Assembly: GCA_030039005.1 (NCBI GenBank)
Contig: JASHQT010000530.1
Coordinates: 1-7,589 of the forward strand
From: Bryobacteraceae bacterium
GTDB taxonomy: Bacteria; Acidobacteriota; Terriglobia; Bryobacterales; Bryobacteraceae
Reading direction: 5' to 3'
DNA: 7,589 nt
Below, one piece after another: positions 6,217-7,589 of this stretch; position 1 is the stretch's first letter; each line of letters begins with the position of its first letter. Below the pieces are notes generated by a model that saw only the letters and a list, made by a program, of their open reading frames with translations, made no database searches and was not told the DNA's origin. Position numbers and translations under genes: made by a program.

Positions 6217-7524
6217 ATGCCCCCCGAAGGTATGTCCGAAGACGAATCCGTCAGCGAGCGCATGCGCGACGATTGGAACCAGCGCGCGCGCGAAGATGCG
6301 CACTACTACGTGGCCTTCGGCGGCCGCGCCCAGGATGAAAAAAGCTTCGATGCGACGGCGGCGGACGTCCTGCCGTCCATCGAGACCGAGCTGAAGCGTT
6401 TTCCGCGGGATGCCAATCGGCGCGCGTGGCGGGCGCTTGAAATCGGCTGCGGCCCCGGACGCCTGATGAAGCCGCTGGCCCACCATTTTGGTGAAATCCA
6501 TGGCGTGGATGTCTCCGACGAAATGATTCGCATGGCGCGCGAACGGCTGGCCGGCATTCCGCACGCGCATGTTCATTCGACTAACGGTGCGAGCCTGGGT
6601 CTCTTTGCTGACGAATCATTTGACTTTGTTTATTCTTACGCTGTGTTCCAGCACATCCCCAGCCGGGACGTGGTGCTCGAATACATGCGCGAGATCCGGC
6701 GCGTGCTGAAACCCGGCGGCCTGTTCCGCGGCCAGTTCAACGGGATGCCGCCGCCGGGCGACGCTACCACCTGGATGGGCGTCGCGTTCTCGGGCGACGA
6801 CATCCGCGCATTTACGCGCGAAAACGGCTTGCGGCTTCTGGACCTGGAGGGCGAGCGTACGCAATATATGTGGACCACCTGGAGGCTGCCGCCGCTGCAT
6901 CAGGCTCCCGTGTACCGGAAAACGTCGTTGTACCGCATCACCAATGCGTGCTCCTGGGAGCCGGCCATCCCCAATCGTGGACGCCACGCCGCGATCGCGC
7001 TGTGGGCGAAGTACCTGCCGGAGGAGTGCGATCTCAATACCATCGATGTCCGCATCGATGGCGTAAGCGGCGAGCCATATTATATCGGTCCGCCCGCGGC
7101 CGACGGGCTGGAGCAAATCAATGTCTGGCTGCCGGAGGACACGCGCACTGGCCTGCTCCCGGTGGAGCTGCGCTGGAACGGAGAGCGGTTGGGTGAAGCT
7201 GGCGTCGTTCGTGTGATTCCCGCCGGTCCGCCGGTGCCACGGATCGTCGACATCACCGACGCCGTCAACCTGGTGGAGAAGAACCGCTCCACGAGCGGGC
7301 ATCTGAAGGTGCACATTGAGGAGCTCAACTCGCCGGACGCGCTGAGCGCCGTCGTGGATGGCCAAGCCGTCCCGCATCTCGCGTTCCTGCGGACCGATCC
7401 GCGCCCTCCCCGCTATGAGGTAAACCTCGAACTGCCGAAAGGATTAGCTCCGGGTCCGCACACGCTTCAAATCCACACTGGCCCCCGCCGCGTTCTTACG
7501 ACGAATATCGTAGTCGGTTCGTAA
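6217..7524 (+). CDS. SAM-dependent class I methyltransferase fused to C-terminal Ig-like (Solibacter-type) modules
   Basis: The protein has 435 aa from ATG 6217, 3 nt after the preceding stop. There is no strong ribosome binding site, so translation is probably coupled. A second in-frame ATG at 6232 is possible but its GAAGG sits only 1 nt away. The N-terminal helix begins DDWNQRA (18-24). The Rossmann core has motif I EIGCGPGR (75-82), acidic D98 in GVDVSDEM ending strand 2, DFVYSYAVFQHIP (136-148) and LKPGGLFRGQFN (164-175), as in Methyltransf_11/25 enzymes acting on small molecules or sugars. From about residue 250 the chain is no longer a methyltransferase. Residues 276-334 (RIDGVSGEPYYIGP, then LEQINVWLPEDTRTGLLPV) resemble the C-terminal domain found in many Solibacter proteins, and 340-433 look like a second Ig/IPT-type module ending HTLQIHTGPRR. 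No signal peptide is seen, so the enzyme is probably cytosolic. Glycan methylation is inferred from its neighbours. Confidence 0.82.
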   Translation: MPPEGMSEDESVSERMRDDWNQRAREDAHYYVAFGGRAQDEKSFDATAADVLPSIETELKRFPRDANRRAWRALEIGCGPGRLMKPLAHHFGEIHGVDVSDEMIRMARERLAGIPHAHVHSTNGASLGLFADESFDFVYSYAVFQHIPSRDVVLEYMREIRRVLKPGGLFRGQFNGMPPPGDATTWMGVAFSGDDIRAFTRENGLRLLDLEGERTQYMWTTWRLPPLHQAPVYRKTSLYRITNACSWEPAIPNRGRHAAIALWAKYLPEECDLNTIDVRIDGVSGEPYYIGPPAADGLEQINVWLPEDTRTGLLPVELRWNGERLGEAGVVRVIPAGPPVPRIVDITDAVNLVEKNRSTSGHLKVHIEELNSPDALSAVVDGQAVPHLAFLRTDPRPPRYEVNLELPKGLAPGPHTLQIHTGPRRVLTTNIVVGS

Positions 7525-7552
7525 CGCACTGCACGGCATATAGATATAATCC

Positions 7553-7582
7553 TTGACGCCATACTATATGTTGGGGCATTAT
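7553..7582 (+). promoter_or_regulatory. Possible sigma-70-type promoter reading out of the window
   Basis: The 65 bp after the methyltransferase stop (7525-7589) are markedly AT-rich for this genome segment. TTGACG (7553-7558) matches the -35 consensus at five of six bases, and CATTAT (7577-7582) lies 18 nt downstream and resembles a -10 box. A perfect TATAAT also sits at 7545-7550 but has no good -35 partner 16-18 nt upstream. No terminator hairpin for the preceding unit was found before the window ends. Confidence 0.35.
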
Positions 7583-7589
7583 TGCAGAC

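Noticed and set aside
7545..7550. Perfect TATAAT as the main -10 box
   Set aside because: No acceptable -35 hexamer lies 16-18 nt upstream, where the sequence is around the end of the methyltransferase gene. The TTGACG/CATTAT pair further on is a better combination.

Overview
The window looks like a chromosomal segment of a GC-rich, free-living bacterium. The best guess is an acidobacterium of the Solibacter/Bryobacter kind. This is inferred from the protein content: a methyltransferase carries C-terminal beta-sandwich modules that resemble the C-terminal domain first described in Candidatus Solibacter, and other proteins are typical of soil bacteria rich in surface polysaccharide. No rRNA, tRNA, CRISPR array, transposase or phage gene was seen.

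Layout. Positions 1-260 hold the 3' end of an O6-methylguanine-DNA methyltransferase of the Ada/Ogt family (+). After a 137-bp AT-richer gap comes an ATP-grasp-like protein (398-1756, +) whose nucleotide-binding glycine loop looks altered. This gene converges on a two-gene minus-strand unit: a Wzt-like ABC ATPase homologue (2116-3054) and, 5 bp after its stop, a small two-helix membrane protein (1859-2110). The convergent gap (1757-1858) holds two perfect hairpins and a terminator-like hairpin with a T run.

A 71-bp divergent gap (3055-3125) with short direct repeats separates the ABC gene from a plus-strand three-gene unit. These genes encode a short-leader, probably exported right-handed beta-helix protein (3126-4439), a polytopic GT-C-like membrane protein with a C-terminal beta-sandwich (4414-6213), and a SAM-dependent methyltransferase with C-terminal Ig-like modules (6217-7524). 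They overlap by 26 nt and are spaced by 3 nt, so they are probably co-translated. The last 65 bp are AT-rich and may hold a promoter for a gene beyond the window.

How they may work together (inference). The divergent units both suggest making, modifying or exporting a cell-surface glycan: a Wzt-type glycan-recognition domain, a membrane glycosyltransferase-like protein, a beta-helix protein that could act on or bind polysaccharide, and a methyltransferase that could cap or decorate it. The most unusual item is the ABC homologue. It keeps the Wzt-type C-terminal domain, but its ATPase half lacks the helical subdomain with the signature motif and has altered Walker A and Walker B residues. It is therefore probably not a working transporter ATPase.
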